NCBI RefSeq assembly: GCF_965363235.1
Contig: NC_134847.1
Location: 56,700,439 to 56,764,438 of the forward strand
DNA: 64,000 bases
Reading direction: 5' to 3'
Origin: Mytilus galloprovincialis
Taxonomy: Eukaryota > Mollusca > Bivalvia > Mytilida > Mytilidae
A program made the position numbers and the translations under genes. Shown in pieces: positions 28,501 through 40,000 of the stretch. How positions within the stretch are numbered: position 1 is the stretch's first letter; each line of letters opens with the position of its first letter. The notes beneath the pieces are model-generated. The model made no database searches, was not told the origin of the DNA, and was given only the letters and a program-made list of their open reading frames with translations.

Positions 28501-31500
28501 ACAAAGGATATGGATTATTCCTCCATGTCACAAAATCAGTACATGCATAACCAAATAACACAAAAGCAGAGGTACAACACTTTTATTGCTGTTATTCATC
28601 TCTAAGTCACTACAAAACCTTTAACATGGAGCAAAGTGTACATTTTGATATTCAATATTATTACACAAACAATGTGAAATGAATTATAAAACAGTAGAAA
28701 GAAATTTTACAGATTTAACTAATTTATAAACTATTTTCACAACATTTACTGTCATTAATCTAGATTGTTACATTGTCTCTCTGCATATTCACAATTCTTC
28801 AAGAAGAATGATTAACTAAATTTAACATACAGCATTTCTCATTTTATTGGTGGTTCCAAAAAGGCAGGGCAAGTTCTTCAGATCTCAGCTATGGATTGGT
28901 GTCAAACAGTCAATATTATACCAGAAGTATGATGGTCTTCTTTGTATCATATATTTTTGAATTGAGCAGCCCTATCATTAGATAATGGACATCATGCATT
29001 TCAGGATAAAAAAGATTTAAAGTGAATGAACTATATTTTCATTGAAGTTGAATATTATTCAATATGTAGTAGGGATAAAAGATTTTTGTTTTGTTTTCAT
29101 CAAAATATCTCTAAAGTACCATTTTTGCAGGCACTAGAAGATGAAATAGCCGAGGATGAAGGTTTAGAGTTAGATATTGTAGAGCAGATGAGAGGAATGG
29201 GTCTGGAGGAAGAGGGAACAAAAGAACCTTCTCTTACCAAATCTAATGCCTGCTTTGAAAAGGACTCTCTCAGTACAAAGGTACATGAAAAAATGAAGTA
29301 CACCAGTTATTGTGTTTCCTTTGCTGATTGATAAACATAGATATTAGAAGATTTGGTATGAGTGCCAATGAGACAACATGTTTACTTAGAAGACAGTTAG
29401 AATTTGATGTTAATGTCATATTTGACTTCCTTTATTTCTGTTAATTTTTTTTTTCTAACTGTAAATGCAGAAGGTTGATATTGAAAATGTGTTTTGTTCT
29501 TGTTGATTTAAAACACTAATCAGTTATTAATTTATTTATTTTTTGTCAAAAGAAAATGTCAGTGTTTTAACACTTTCAATGCAAGGCAAAACTGCAACTA
29601 TATCCATCTTTGCAACAGTAGATGTAGCAGTTAGATATAAAAAAAAAAATGAGATGTGGTATGAATGCAGTGGCTGATCCAGAATTTTCCATAAGTGGGG
29701 GCCCATTGACTGCCTAAGAAGGGGCCTGCTCCAGTCATGCTTCAGTGATTCCCTATATAAGCAACTAAATTTTTCCCAGAAAAGGGGGGGGGGCAGGGCC
29801 CCTGGGCCCCGTCTAAATCCACCTCTGGAATTCCATTGAATATATTTGTTAAATTGTGATTTGTTTCTTTAAATATTTTAACTTTCAGGTGGAGGCAGTT
29901 ATGAAGAAATTGAGAGAAATAAGGGATTCTTCAGAAAAGAACAGAAGACAGAAAAGGTATTCCCATTTTTTTCTTTTTCTTTATGAAGTGTATAAATAAT
30001 TAATGATGTAACAAGTCCATCTACTTTTGAATAATTTTTGTCATATTATCTTATTTCATTATTTTGAACCTTGACACACTTAATAATGCAATAAAACAAG
30101 AGTAAAGCTAGATTTTGTAATATTTTAAAGACTTTTTTAGGGTCTTGTTATATAATGTTCTGTGAATTTGGTAGATATAAGATGTGGTATGCGTGCCAAT
30201 GATCTCATGTATATTTATAAAAAATAATGAATCAATGTATCAGTTTTGAATTTTAATCATTTTGTTCATTTACAGATTTGTTGATGTTTTATAACGTATC
30301 TCATAAATGTATGTTTCAGTGTAATTGTGTCACAGTGGACTAAGATGTTGGATATAATAGCTGTCCATCTAGATAGAATGGGTGTTAAGTATAGTGTCAT
30401 CCAGGGCAACATTCCTCCTAAAAAGAGAAACGAATTTGTGGAAGATTTTAACACAAATCCCAAAGGATCTGAAGTAATGTTGGTGTCCCTGAGGGCTGGT
30501 GGTGTTGGTCTTAATTTGATCGGAGGAAACCACCTGTTCTTGCTAGATCAACATTGGTATGTTTTATACTACATTTATTTGTATGCACATGTATGTATTA
30601 GGTGTTATCTATAAATTTGATTTCTTGGACCATGTGTTTGATCATAATTCAATGTATTATGAGATCCTCAAGGAGTAGTATTTCTCATGTTTTAGTGACA
30701 TTTGAAAATCAGAATATGGTATTCTTACTTGAATTTAACTTATTGTCTAAGCATTAAATATCATCAAATGTAATACATTGCATCTATAATCTATATTCAA
30801 TTTAACCAAACTTGAACAGTCCAAATTAAGAACACCTTTTGCCATTGTTATCATGATACTTCAAACTTTATACATTTATGGATTAACAAAATAGTTGAAA
30901 TGTGAAGAGGTTGTCCTTAGTTGTAAATGCCTTACCTTTTATATTCTATTTTGCAGGAACCCAGCATTAGAAGATCAAGCTTGTGATAGAATATATAGAG
31001 TAGGACAGACCAGAGATGTCATGATACATAGGTAAATATTAGATTAACATGAGAGAATATTACAGTTTATAGAGGGGGGTTCCTTAAACTTTTAATTGGG
31101 ACAGTTTTTGATGAATAACTTTGAAATTAGAAATGTTTAGATAGATTTACAGTTTTTTATGCCCCACCTACCATAGTAGAGGGGCATTAGGTTTTCTGGT
31201 CTGTGCCTCCGTTCATCCGTCCGTCCGTCCGTCCGTCTGTGCCTCCGTTCGTCCGTCCGGTTAAAGTTTTTGGTCGAGGTAGTTTTTGATGAAGCTGAAG
31301 TCCAATCAACTTGAAACTTAATACACATGTTCCCCATGATATGATCTTTCTAATTTTAATGCCAAATTATAGTTTTGACCCCAGTTTCATGGTCCACTGA
31401 ACATAGAAAATGATAGTGCGAAGTCCAGGTTAAAGTTTTTGGTCAAGGTAGTTTTTGATGAAGTTAAAGCTACATCAACTTGAAACTTAGTACACATGTT

Positions 31501-34433
31501 CCTTATGATATGATCTTTCTAGTTTTAATTACAAATTAAAGTTTTGACCCCAATTTCACGGTCCACTGAACATAGAAAATGATAGTGGGAGTGGGGCATC
31601 CATGTACTATGGACACATTCTTGTTTTAAGGTAAATCGCCTTGTTTCATTAGCACTCATTAAAAAAGAGCATAAAAAAGAGATTTCTTTTAAGTTAACTG
31701 TATTCTAACCCTAATGACTAGTGTGAGCTATTGGCACCAGTTGGCTTCCATAAATTAACAATTAAGCCAATTGCATCTCATTTAGCCATTCATCACTAGG
31801 CTGTTTAGATAAAAGATTTAGTGCTTGTATTGCAGATATCAATCTGGCCAAAAGGACAAAAATGTTTTAGAATATTTTAAAACTAGTTATGGAGGATCTG
31901 CATTTATGCCCCTCCCCTCTATAATAAATTATTAAGTATCTCAAAAATGATTTTGACCCCCATCTCTAAACAATATATATTATTCATAGTCTTGACCTTT
32001 CTAGTTTACCAAAGTTTTATCCCAGGGGACATGTCCTGCTGCCTTTATATCATTGATTGTTTTAAAATACCATTTAGGGGCCTTGGTGCTCAAGTAGTTC
32101 AAGTATTTATTTTTGTAATCACTAGCCAGTCAACACTGAGGTTGTGAGTTTGAACCCTGCTCGTGCTGGTGCACTCAACTCCAATCTTAATTGACTAGCT
32201 AGGATTGTCAGTTTTCCTATAGAAAAGGTTGGTGACTTCCTCTACCAATAAAAACTTAACACCACCAAATAGCTCAAAAGTGCTGCATTAAAACACAGAA
32301 AATCGACATCAAATTAAATATAATCTGCAATATAGATTTTACTGTGGATGGGGTGTCATGCCCAACATACCCCGAAAAAAACAAATAAATTCCCCACCAA
32401 TTTTCCATTGATGTTATAATTTGCCAATCTTTTCTAGAATGAGTTTGCTCTTCATCTTTTTTTTAACCAGAATACCTTCTTTACATGCGTTAGATTAAAA
32501 ATGAGATTTACAAGGCAAAAGATGTATGAAATAAGATTAACTTAGATATCAGAAATGAATTGAAATTTTTAATCTGTCCACAAGCTACAAATATCTTCAA
32601 TGTTTATTTTATTTCGACAGATTTCTATGTAAAGATACAGTGGAAGAAAAAATTGTACAACTACAGGATAGTAAGAAAAAACTTGCTGATAATGTTTTAA
32701 CAGGGTAGGTTCTTATCATCATTTGTGAGGCCTCGGTGGCAGTGTGGATAGTTACTACTGTAATCACTAGTCAGTCAACACTGAAGTTTTGAGTTTCGAA
32801 CCCCACTGGTGTGGGTGCACTCGACTCCAATCATAATTGACTAGGATTGTCAGTTTTCATTTTTAAAGGTCATGGTTTGCTCTAGCCACTCTGGATTCCT
32901 TCACCAATAAAAACTGGCCGCCATGAAATAGCCCAAAAGCAGTGGTTAGAAGTGGTGTTCAAAACACAAAAAATAAAATATTAGCATTTGTGACCAGCCA
33001 AGTTGATAAAATATCACAAAATTGGTCTGCATTATTTATTTTGTGACATATTAGCTTTTAGTCTGTGATCCTCATGAGACCAATCAATGGATTTCAGTTA
33101 AAATTTAGAAAACATTCAGTTATAGTCTTTGTAAGAGGTTGACTTGAGGATATATCAACCTTAAAGAAGTGTATCGGCTGAGAATTAAGTCAAAGGTTTA
33201 TATAATTCTTTAGATTGATATATTCTCAAACAAAGTTACAATTGTCTTTAAAATTATTGTTAATTTGCAGAAAAAAGAGAAAAAAAATCTTTCATTAGCT
33301 AGTACAATTTGTTTTTTTTAAAGAATTTGGAAAAAAACTCTGTAATATCACTTTCTATGTTCCATTTTCAGTCTACCTTTGAAATACAGTTGATCATGTA
33401 ACTCTTTCTGAACAAATAAGATTAGAATATAGTAGACAGTTATTTAATATGTAACTATGCAATAGATCAAAATAAATTTCCCTTGGTATGAAGATCAGCT
33501 CATTGTTCTATTGTCCGAAGCCAACGGCTGAGGGCAATAGAACAATGATCTTCATACCAAGGGAAATATATTTTGATCTATTGCACTATTACACCTTCAA
33601 TAAATGTTTTATTACCTAATACATACTGAGTCAGTTCTAACAAATTCTTAGAAATAAAACACATGAAAGTAACAACTGTATTAATTATAATGTGTAAGAA
33701 TCATACATTTACAACCAATACTTTAGTAATTCAATAAAACGGACATGAAAGCAGAGTTATATAAGGTGGTACCCAACACTTTGACAAAAATTAATTTGGC
33801 TCGTTTAATTTCTTAAAATTTTGACAAAGTATTTACTTTGACCCTTTGACAAAAAATATAAAAATTTCAAAAAATTTGTACCAACCGTTTTATCAGAAAA
33901 ATTGCACTGGTTATATAGCAGTTTGATGAACACTTATTTTGATCATTGAGAAGCTTGATATTGCCTTAACAACACAACGTAATCAAAATGTTTAGCTGAT
34001 TTTACAGTTATCTCCCTGTAGTGTTAGGTACCACCTTAAATGACAAGAAATCATTAAAGTAATTCTTCAAAATTTGCAAACCGCTCCATCATAGAAGTTA
34101 TTTGCAGACGATCAAAACAATAAACCCAAGAATGTTTAAAAGACCCAATTTGATTGGGCAACATGAATACCTTTCATTTAATCAGATTTCAGAATAAGCA
34201 GGTCAGTCAATAGACTGCACACAGGTGCAATAGAATGATAATTTCCAGTGCAATAGACCATGAAACAAAAAATGGCAGAAAAATAGCAAATAAAAAATAG
34301 AAATATTAATAAAACAGTAAAATACTCTTTATTAGGGAATAATATTATACCGTTATATTGTTTATTTTTCAGATCAAAGGCAACAAGTTCCAAACTGACA
34401 TTACAGGATCTCAGGATGATATTTGGTGTATGA
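4561..34433 (+). CDS. TTF2: Transcription termination factor 2 (TTF2/lodestar), SNF2-family ATPase
   Basis: DNA-dependent ATPase of the SNF2 superfamily that releases RNA polymerase II transcripts. Exons: 4561-4603, 6422-6521, 6793-6879, 8992-9046, 9363-10463, 10837-11023, 11867-11941, 12266-12421, 12987-13086, 16088-16227, 18058-18186, 20841-20994, 22443-22569, 23130-23329, 23808-23866, 26986-27077, 27600-27691, 28162-28405, 29131-29280, 29889-29956, 30320-30556, 30957-31031, 32621-32704, 34373-34433. Together they make 3816 nt, 1271 aa (human about 1162). All joins keep frame. Domains: GRF zinc finger at residues 9-55 (C11, H14, C37, C41; LKTG, FYVCP) and a second half-GRF ([13 protein letters not shown]) near 77-89. 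Next comes a long Ser/Asp/Glu-rich linker (exon 5) with SUMO-interaction-like motifs, then a conserved [13 protein letters not shown] helix. The helicase core has ADDMGLGKT (682-690), [13 protein letters not shown] (841-844), TGTPIQN (869-875), [31 protein letters not shown], and [12 protein letters not shown] followed by the C-terminal [12 protein letters not shown]. Start: ATG 4561 or the in-frame ATG 4576, which aligns with human MEEVRCPEHG. Introns carry many mobile elements. Confidence 0.96.
5307..5484. repeat. MITE-core relative ending in a 27-G homopolymer
   Basis: In TTF2 intron 1. The first part is a diverged relative of the 3491-3668 MITE core. It ends in an uninterrupted run of 27 G at 5458-5484. 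Confidence 0.45.
5520..5765 (+). repeat. Local direct repeat
   Basis: Two copies of a ~53-bp segment (gatcatgttgatctattg ... cttcaaag) at about 5522-5573 and 5714-5763, 190 bp apart, within TTF2 intron 1. No element ends seen. Confidence 0.5.
6907..7118. mobile_element. TA-flanked palindromic MITE
   Basis: Ends CTGTAAATTCATT / AATGAATCCACAG inside TA dinucleotides, with inner complementary blocks (ccaattttcgtgg / ccacgaaaattgg). Fits a mariner-type MITE. In TTF2 intron 3, ten bases upstream of a hAT-like element. Confidence 0.65.
7129..8185. mobile_element. Non-autonomous hAT-like transposon, 1057 bp
   Basis: Inverted ends CAAGGGTCCGGAAA / TTTCCGGATCCTTG are flanked by an identical 8-bp duplication CTATATAG at 7121-7128 and 8186-8193. 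An 8-bp duplication with CA(A)GG ends is the hAT signature. No transposase reading frame is present. In TTF2 intron 3. The intact duplication and the single mismatch in the ends argue for a fairly recent insertion. Confidence 0.75.
11489..11835 (+). repeat. Dispersed mussel repeat ('agatgtggtatgagtgcc' family), long copy
   Basis: In TTF2 intron 6; begins ataagaagatgtggtatgag and runs through the gcaagctataaaagggcccc and gacaaccaatgaattacagg blocks typical of the family. No coding potential. Confidence 0.55.
13325..13937. mobile_element. 613-bp insertion with ~10-bp target duplication
   Basis: Interrupts the left arm of the palindromic element; GATGTTGTGA stands on both sides (13315-13324, 13938-13947), and the undisturbed right arm shows the pre-insertion sequence. 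The GC content is higher than the surroundings. Short open frames inside (such as 13355-13591) look incidental. The family is not recognised; a SINE-like or MULE-like origin would fit the duplication length. Confidence 0.65.
14409..15172 (+). mobile_element. Non-autonomous Helitron, 764 bp
   Basis: Begins TCTATAATACTAAAATTACG after A and ends ...GTGTGTTCTAG before T, with no target duplication; the other palindrome arm shows the empty A/T site. A short ACCTG/CGGGT stem lies about 10 bases before the CTAG end. Inside is a diverged direct repeat of ~170 bp at about 14420-14600 and 14825-15010. No Rep/helicase frame. Confidence 0.75.
16310..16600. repeat. Diverged relative of the 26.2-26.4 kb segment
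   Basis: In TTF2 intron 10. The order gccgccatg ... caacacctacctca ... accttcag ... catatgacgtca-like matches the reverse complement of about 26200-26410, the right end of the TTAA-flanked element. Ends not found. The rest of this intron (to 18057) is AT-rich with no gene. Confidence 0.45.
18305..20470. repeat. Element bounded by gcgagaca ends, containing a 166-bp tandem array
   Basis: Occupies TTF2 intron 11. The left end forms a hairpin (tgtctcgctt ... aagcgagaca), and the right end repeats aagcgagacat at about 20437. Between them is a tandem array: the block catttccatggagatt recurs at 18489, 18657, 18824, 18988 and 19154 (period 164-168), and again at 20131 and 20304 after an 0.8 kb insertion. 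Confidence 0.65.
19217..20030. mobile_element. Insertion splitting the 166-bp array
   Basis: Starts with a hairpin (tgtcgagc ... gctcgaca) and ends ggcgagacatttcagcgtg. The array resumes in register on the far side. The inside repeats the block gaccttgacctcattttcat about every 180-200 bp. A related segment lies at about 35940-36540. Confidence 0.55.
21430..21690. repeat. Dispersed repeat with cctgatgaagactgcc block
   Basis: In TTF2 intron 12. Contains cctgatgaagactgccttgc followed by ccaaacatgtagacc, a block seen widely in invertebrate repeats. No element ends found. The surrounding intron (20995-22442) is otherwise AT-rich, with a G run near 21282. Confidence 0.35.
23909..26461. mobile_element. 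TTAA-flanked element, 2.55 kb, piggyBac-like site
   Basis: Fills most of TTF2 intron 15. The ends TTAAGGTAAGGTTTGC and its complement are 16 bp each and include the TTAA. TTAA target sites are the piggyBac mark, though the GGTAAGG end is not a textbook piggyBac end. No transposase; the open frame at 24730-24981 has no recognisable domain. Inside, the phrase gcaaactaaag(a/t)tagagaac occurs twice (about 24985 and 26029), and a 17-G run lies near 24620. Confidence 0.6.
29668..29827. mobile_element. Short MITE with CAGTGGCTGATCC ends
   Basis: In TTF2 intron 19. Left end CAGTGGCTGATCCAG, right end aaatCCACCTCTG; the core has G and C runs. Same family as 902-1062. No clear target duplication. Confidence 0.5.
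31157..31627 (+). repeat. Dispersed repeat, 'ccccacctaccatag' family
   Basis: In TTF2 intron 22. Begins atgccccacctaccatagta, has a (GTCC)n stretch near 31217, an internal duplicate of the gtttttgatgaag ... acacatgttcc segment, and ends gggcatccatgtactatgg. Other copies: about 35648-35935 and 47856-48170. Confidence 0.6.
32079..32300 (+). mobile_element. tRNA-derived SINE
   Basis: In TTF2 intron 22. A tRNA-like head (ccttggtgctcaagtag as A box, gtgagtttgaaccctgc as B box) is followed by a conserved body (cactcaactccaatcttaat ... ccaataaaaac). Same family at 32728-32990 and 42646-42850. Confidence 0.65.
32728..32990 (+). mobile_element. tRNA-derived SINE
   Basis: In TTF2 intron 23, 24 bp after the exon. 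Head gaggcctcggtggcagtgtg with B box gagtttcgaacccc, then the shared body cactcgactccaatcataat and ccaataaaaactggccgcc, ending A-rich. Confidence 0.65.
33459..33584. repeat. Long near-perfect hairpin in TTF2 intron 23
   Basis: Arms of about 53-58 bases (from gcaatagatcaaaat to its complement attttgatctattgc) pair with one mismatch region and a 5-base bulge around a loop of about 16 bases. Could be a tiny MITE. Confidence 0.7.
33762..34039. mobile_element. MITE with aaggtggtacc ends
   Basis: Inverted ends taaggtggtacccaacact and gtgttaggtaccacctta. The right side reads ...CCTTAA, so a TTAA site is possible on one side. In TTF2 intron 23. No coding potential. Confidence 0.55.
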
Positions 34434-37041
34434 TGGATAGTAAACTATATGGACATACATGTACATGCATTTTAATTGCTTTATTTATTTAATAGTAGCT
34501 ATATAAGGATTTTAGAATTTTTAGATCTCTTGTGTTTTTATATGTCATTTATTTGATAAAGACATATTTGTATTGGGGATTTACATTTATTACATGCATA
34601 ATTCAGAACTTTTATAGTGCAATATGATGCAAAAAAATAGATGCAGGTTTTTATACTTTATATTGTTAAAATACTAGAATCTTCAATATTGAACAGTTTT
34701 TTTCAAAAAAATGTAAGACTATACTGAGTTGACAAAAATGTCTGATGTTTTTATTTTTACTTCCTGTAGTTAGGCCAAATAAAAATATATGTGTGGTTCC
34801 AGTGAACCTACCTTCCCTACTTTTTCGTCTTGAAATTAGCCTACCCTAAAGATTTTATTGTCATTTTTCATTAAGCACTGTTGAATTCAGAATGATTCTC
34901 CCATAGACTCCAATTAAAAAAAAACATAAAATAAAAAAAAAATCCCTACCTACCTACCCAAACTTTTTTTCAGATGTAACTGGAACTACACATACTATTT
35001 TATTTGGCCTTAAGTCTTGAAGAGCTGTATATTTTAACCATGAATACCATTAGTTGTCAATCATTCCTATGCAAAAAAGTGTAAAGAAAAAGTTTTCCCT
35101 TTCATAGTACTGTCAAAGTTTTGTGTATTATATACATTTTTCTTTTAAATTCAAATTGCCTTACAGGGATACAAAATATACAGCAATAAATGTTAGAAAT
35201 GAAAAAATTTAGTTTTGTCTGCCTGCGATGAAAATTGCAGAATTTGAAGACCTAGGTCTCATAACCAGTAGGTGGCGTTAAATATTCATGTAAAGCTCCA
35301 TATTTTAAAATACAGATACCTTTTTCCACAAAGTTTCCCTTGTCATATATAGATATAAGAAGAATTAGAAGATGTGGTTGGGAGTATATATAGATATAAG
35401 AAGAACTAGAAGATGTGGTATTAGTGCCAATGAGACAACACTCCATTCAAGTCACAATTTGTAAAAGTTAACCATTATAGGTCAAAGTCTTCAACACAGA
35501 GTCTTGTCTCGCACCAAATAGCAAGCTATAAAGGACCCCAAAAACGACTAGTAGTAAAACCATTTAAACATGAAAACCAACGGTCTATTATCCTCGACCT
35601 TATTTTCATGGGTTTGTGACTACTACTATTTGTTAAAATTTTTATGCCCCATTTATTGGCATTATGTTTTCTGGTCTGTGCGTCCGTCTGTTTGTTTGTT
35701 CATCCTTCTCTCTCGCTTCAGGTTAAAGTTTTTGTTCGAGGTAGTTTTTGATTGAGTTGAAGTCCAATCAACTTGAAACTTAGTACACATGTTCCCTATG
35801 ATATGATCTTTCTAATTTTAATGCCAAATTAAGAGTTTTTAACCCATTTTTACAGTCCACTGAACATGGAAAATGATAGTGTGGATGGGGCATTCGTGTA
35901 CTAGCTATATATAGGGAAACGTTCTTGTTTTTCTTAAAGTGAAATGCTCACTTATAATGAGTAATAGGATAACTATATTTGGTATATGGGTTCCTTGCAG
36001 TATTAACATGTACAACAGGTAGGATACACCTGACCACTACCTCATATCATGGATCAGTGATCATGGTTTAATTTACAGGTCAAGATATTATAAGCATAAG
36101 GTCAACTATATTTAGTGTATAGAATGATTGTAAGGTGAACATGTCTGACTAGCAAGTTTCTAATCTGACCTTGAAATTTCTTGTATGGTTTTGTGGGCAC
36201 TGTCAACTTTTCTTTAAGTTCTGTTTATAAGGATAGTAAGCCATATGTCAACTATATTCAGTGTAAAGAATAATTATGTGGGGTAAATATAAGTCTAGCA
36301 GGCTTAATTTGACCTTAACCTCATTTTTATTGTTCAAAAGTAAGTGTTAACTTTTCACTGTTAGGTCTGTTTCGCACTAAAGCAAAAGATTAACTTGTTT
36401 GGTGTATGGAAATGTGTGGTGTACAATTCTGGCAGGCAGGATCTTACCTTGACCTCATTAAGACTATCAGTTTCAATGTAAATTCTATCTGGGTCAGTAA
36501 GGCAGGCAAGACATTTCTGTGTGTGCACTAATCATGTTATGATACATATATCATACAATAATAAAGCAGTGCAACATTTCAGCAAAATGCTTTCGAGTGG
36601 AACAAGACAAGTCTAAGGCAGTAGTCAACTCTGGCCAATGTTCAATATTATTCTTTTTAAACTATTGAAATAATAATTTTGAGATTCTCTTACCTTGCTT
36701 ATCAGTTGGCTGTAATACTCCAATTATATACATAAAATTAGGTTCACATCTTTGGTTAATATTTTTTTTAAATATTTTAAGACCCCAGGTAGAAAACTGG
36801 AGGAGATTAATTTATCACCAATCGGGGATCCTATCATTTAAATAGAAATGTTTCTTTTCTTTTGAATTTTTACAGAAAATGATGTTAATGTTGCTATAAT
36901 TAGTAACTAAAACTCAATCAAGTTTAAGAGGATTACCAGCAATGCTGTCCTCTATCAGCAGACTTCTCTAAATAATAAAAAGCGTTGCTTTGTTTTTACA
37001 AATATGAACAAAAATCAAATCTATATTTTATTGATATTTAT
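34434..37041. other. Intergenic region between TTF2 and CRYL1 paralogue A (tail to tail), repeats
   Basis: Both genes end into this 2.6 kb. Candidate TTF2 poly(A) signals AATAAA at about 34775 and 35182. Repeats: 35341-35570 ('agatgtggtatgagtgcc' family), 35648-35935 ('ccccacctaccatag' family), 35940-36540 (related to 19.2-20.0 kb). No gene seen. Confidence 0.55.
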
Positions 37042-40000
37042 TCACTGTTTACTAGCATCAGCTTTATTCATGTCTTTAATGAGTGTATTTAGGGCAGATA
37101 ATCTAGCATCTCTCCATTGGTATCGTTCAGGAAGTTTATCAAGTGGTGTTTTCTTCACCATTTCCTCTTGTATTTTACTGAGCACTGGAACATCGTTAAA
37201 AGGCTGTGGTGGCTCAAACGTCTTTTGGACTTCAAGAATTGGCTTAGCATACCTCTGACTATAAACATCAAAGCCTGAAATATACATACATGTAAACAGG
37301 AAGATTACAAAAATCATGATTACCTCTTGAACAATTCAAAACAGAGCACAAATGTTGCTTCCATTGTCAAACACTTATTGGTTAAAAAGAATAGGGTTAA
37401 CAGGAGCAGTTATATGATAGATAAACAATATATATAGGTATCTATTTAATGCTGTTTGTTTATTGAAGATAAAATTGCTTTTGCATATCTATGGTGTAAG
37501 AATACACAGTTATGAGTTATTTATTCATGTAGGTAAAACTTCATTAATACAGGAACATGCATATATGCTATTTCCAGATTAATAGTAATGTGAAAGCCTC
37601 AAACAAGAAACCTCATTAGTTTGATCCTTGGATGGGTTAAAATGAAAGAGAGTAAAATTAGTATTAGCAGCAGCACATCGAAGATTACATCAATACTTGG
37701 TTGATTAAGATAAAAGTAACTTTAGGGTGATATTTTTTTTAGACCTGCAACTTTGTAATCTCGTATAAAAACTCAGTGAACCATCTTAAACATCATTTGA
37801 ATTGTTTAACATTGGTGATTTCAGGGCCTTTATAGCTATAACTATGTGGTATTGGCTTTGCTCATTGTTGAAGGCATACGGTGACCAATAGCTGTTAATT
37901 TCTGTGTCATTTGATCTCTTGTGGAGAGTTGTTCCATTACTATACCACTTATTCTTTTTTTTTATATGAAATATTCGTATCTGGTTTAACTCCAGGATGT
38001 GAATCTTATATGTGCTGCTGGACATATTGGCACCCCTAAAAAGTTTTGCATGTAATATTCAATAATTATTGAATCTGATGTAAATGGCTTGAATATTTTA
38101 GAAATAAAACATTTAGGAAAAAGGATATCTGGAATTAACTTATTCACTTCAGGGAATCTAATGTACCATCGATCACGACTCATAAAACTACAACTTGAAA
38201 TATCATTTGTCGCAATTCTTATTTCATCTTGATATATTTTTATTTAAAAACATACCATCAGCATTTAGGTAAGCAGTTTCTAACACTCCAAGAAAGGCAT
38301 ATCGTCTTCCCAATCCTTCCGTCATTACTAGGTCTATGTCTGTGGCTGTCATAACTCCTTTCTGATCATACAAAGTTAAAAAAAAAAATTAGATTGTTCT
38401 TTGCAGAATTTATCATTCAAGATTTCAGAAGTGATTCCCCGAGCAGAACTTATGGGACCAAAACAATTATTTTACCAATGTTTTTGTACTATCTAGTACC
38501 TATTAGTATTTTCAGTTGTATATAACAGGCTTAAATAAAAAAAAAAAACAACTGTAAAGTTGAGTGGCAATGAGAATGTTCTTGTCCTTTCATTTTAAAT
38601 AATGCGTACTTCTAACCACCTTCCTGTGATTCAGGGCTGGTCCAAACTTTAATACAAAAAAGATATGAATGTTCCTAACAGATTTGTATCAATGATAGGC
38701 ATTATAGTCTTCACGAACCAACGATTTCAATAGTGGGCTTCATTTACAGTAAAAATGAAAAATGTCTGTCTCTCCATTTAGTTTCAATCAAATTCACACA
38801 CGGACATTTACTAAATACATACCCTAAACAAATCAAAGCATTCTTTGAAGATTGCATTTTGTAATCTGTTCAAAACTAATCCATCCTTTTGCTTTTTGAC
38901 TGTGATTGAAGTTTGCCCTATTTTGTCCATCAAGTCCTTAGTTTTTGTTAAGACATCGGCATCAGCCCATTGTGAGGGGAGAAGTTCTACCAGAGGCACA
39001 TAATAGGGGGGATTCGTCTAGAAAAGAATTGGATACATTTTATTTTACAACTTTCAAGTCTTAAAACGCTGCAGAACAGAATGAATCTGAGTGAAATTGT
39101 GTTTTTGTTTATTGTTATATTGACAATGTACTGTTTTTTTTGAAATTTATAAAATGGGCAATTAAAAGCTGAACAAAGTTGTTTACTTATAAAAGCTAGA
39201 TTAATTTTGTGCACATGATTGAAATATTGGGGAGAAAACTGATTTCAACTTATTTTTTTCTATTACTTTTTCCGTTACAGTTTGAAATGTCCATATAACA
39301 AAACATTCATGCAATCCTGGCACAGATGCTGTGTGTATTTTTAATATTAAACCAATGAATCCTTCCAAACTGTTGTTTTGGTCAGGGGGCAGTAAATACG
39401 AAGGTATAGTCAATTAAAAGCAGTACAATATTTACCATCAATTACCTTTTTAATGCCGAGAAACAGAGATGGTTCTTAACTTAAATTAAGCCTGAAACTG
39501 CCGAACATGTGGTTGGTTCTACTTTAAAGCAAAAATGAATATTATATAAGTAAAAACGATGAAAAACGAACCTAACCAAAAACATAAATTTATTTCACAG
39601 TCTATTTTTTTAAATTATTTTTTTCCAGTTTTGCTGAAAGCAGTTTGCAAATTTTAAAGATGTAATGGCAAGACTGACCGGGTGAGCAACAATAAATCTA
39701 TTTCTATGTTTAAGTTGGTCAGCAATCCGAACAGGTAGAATACAGCTAGTGGAACTCGCAAGAATGGCAGCGTCGCTCATCAAAGCATCTATCTTACTGT
39801 GCACTTGTCGCTTTATCTCTACGTCCTCGAATACACATTCCTATAATTAAAGGCATCACTCAAAATTCTCATATTTCTGAAATCATTGATATAGTATTAT
39901 AATTAAACATATTTCACTTGACAATAATGTGATTTCATAGATTTATATTACAAAACAATGTAATATTTTTGCACTCGAATTATCAATTAAAACTCAACTG

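Noticed and set aside
32728-32820. tRNA gene
   Set aside because: A and B boxes are present but the arms do not fold as a full tRNA and the unit continues into a SINE body shared by three copies.
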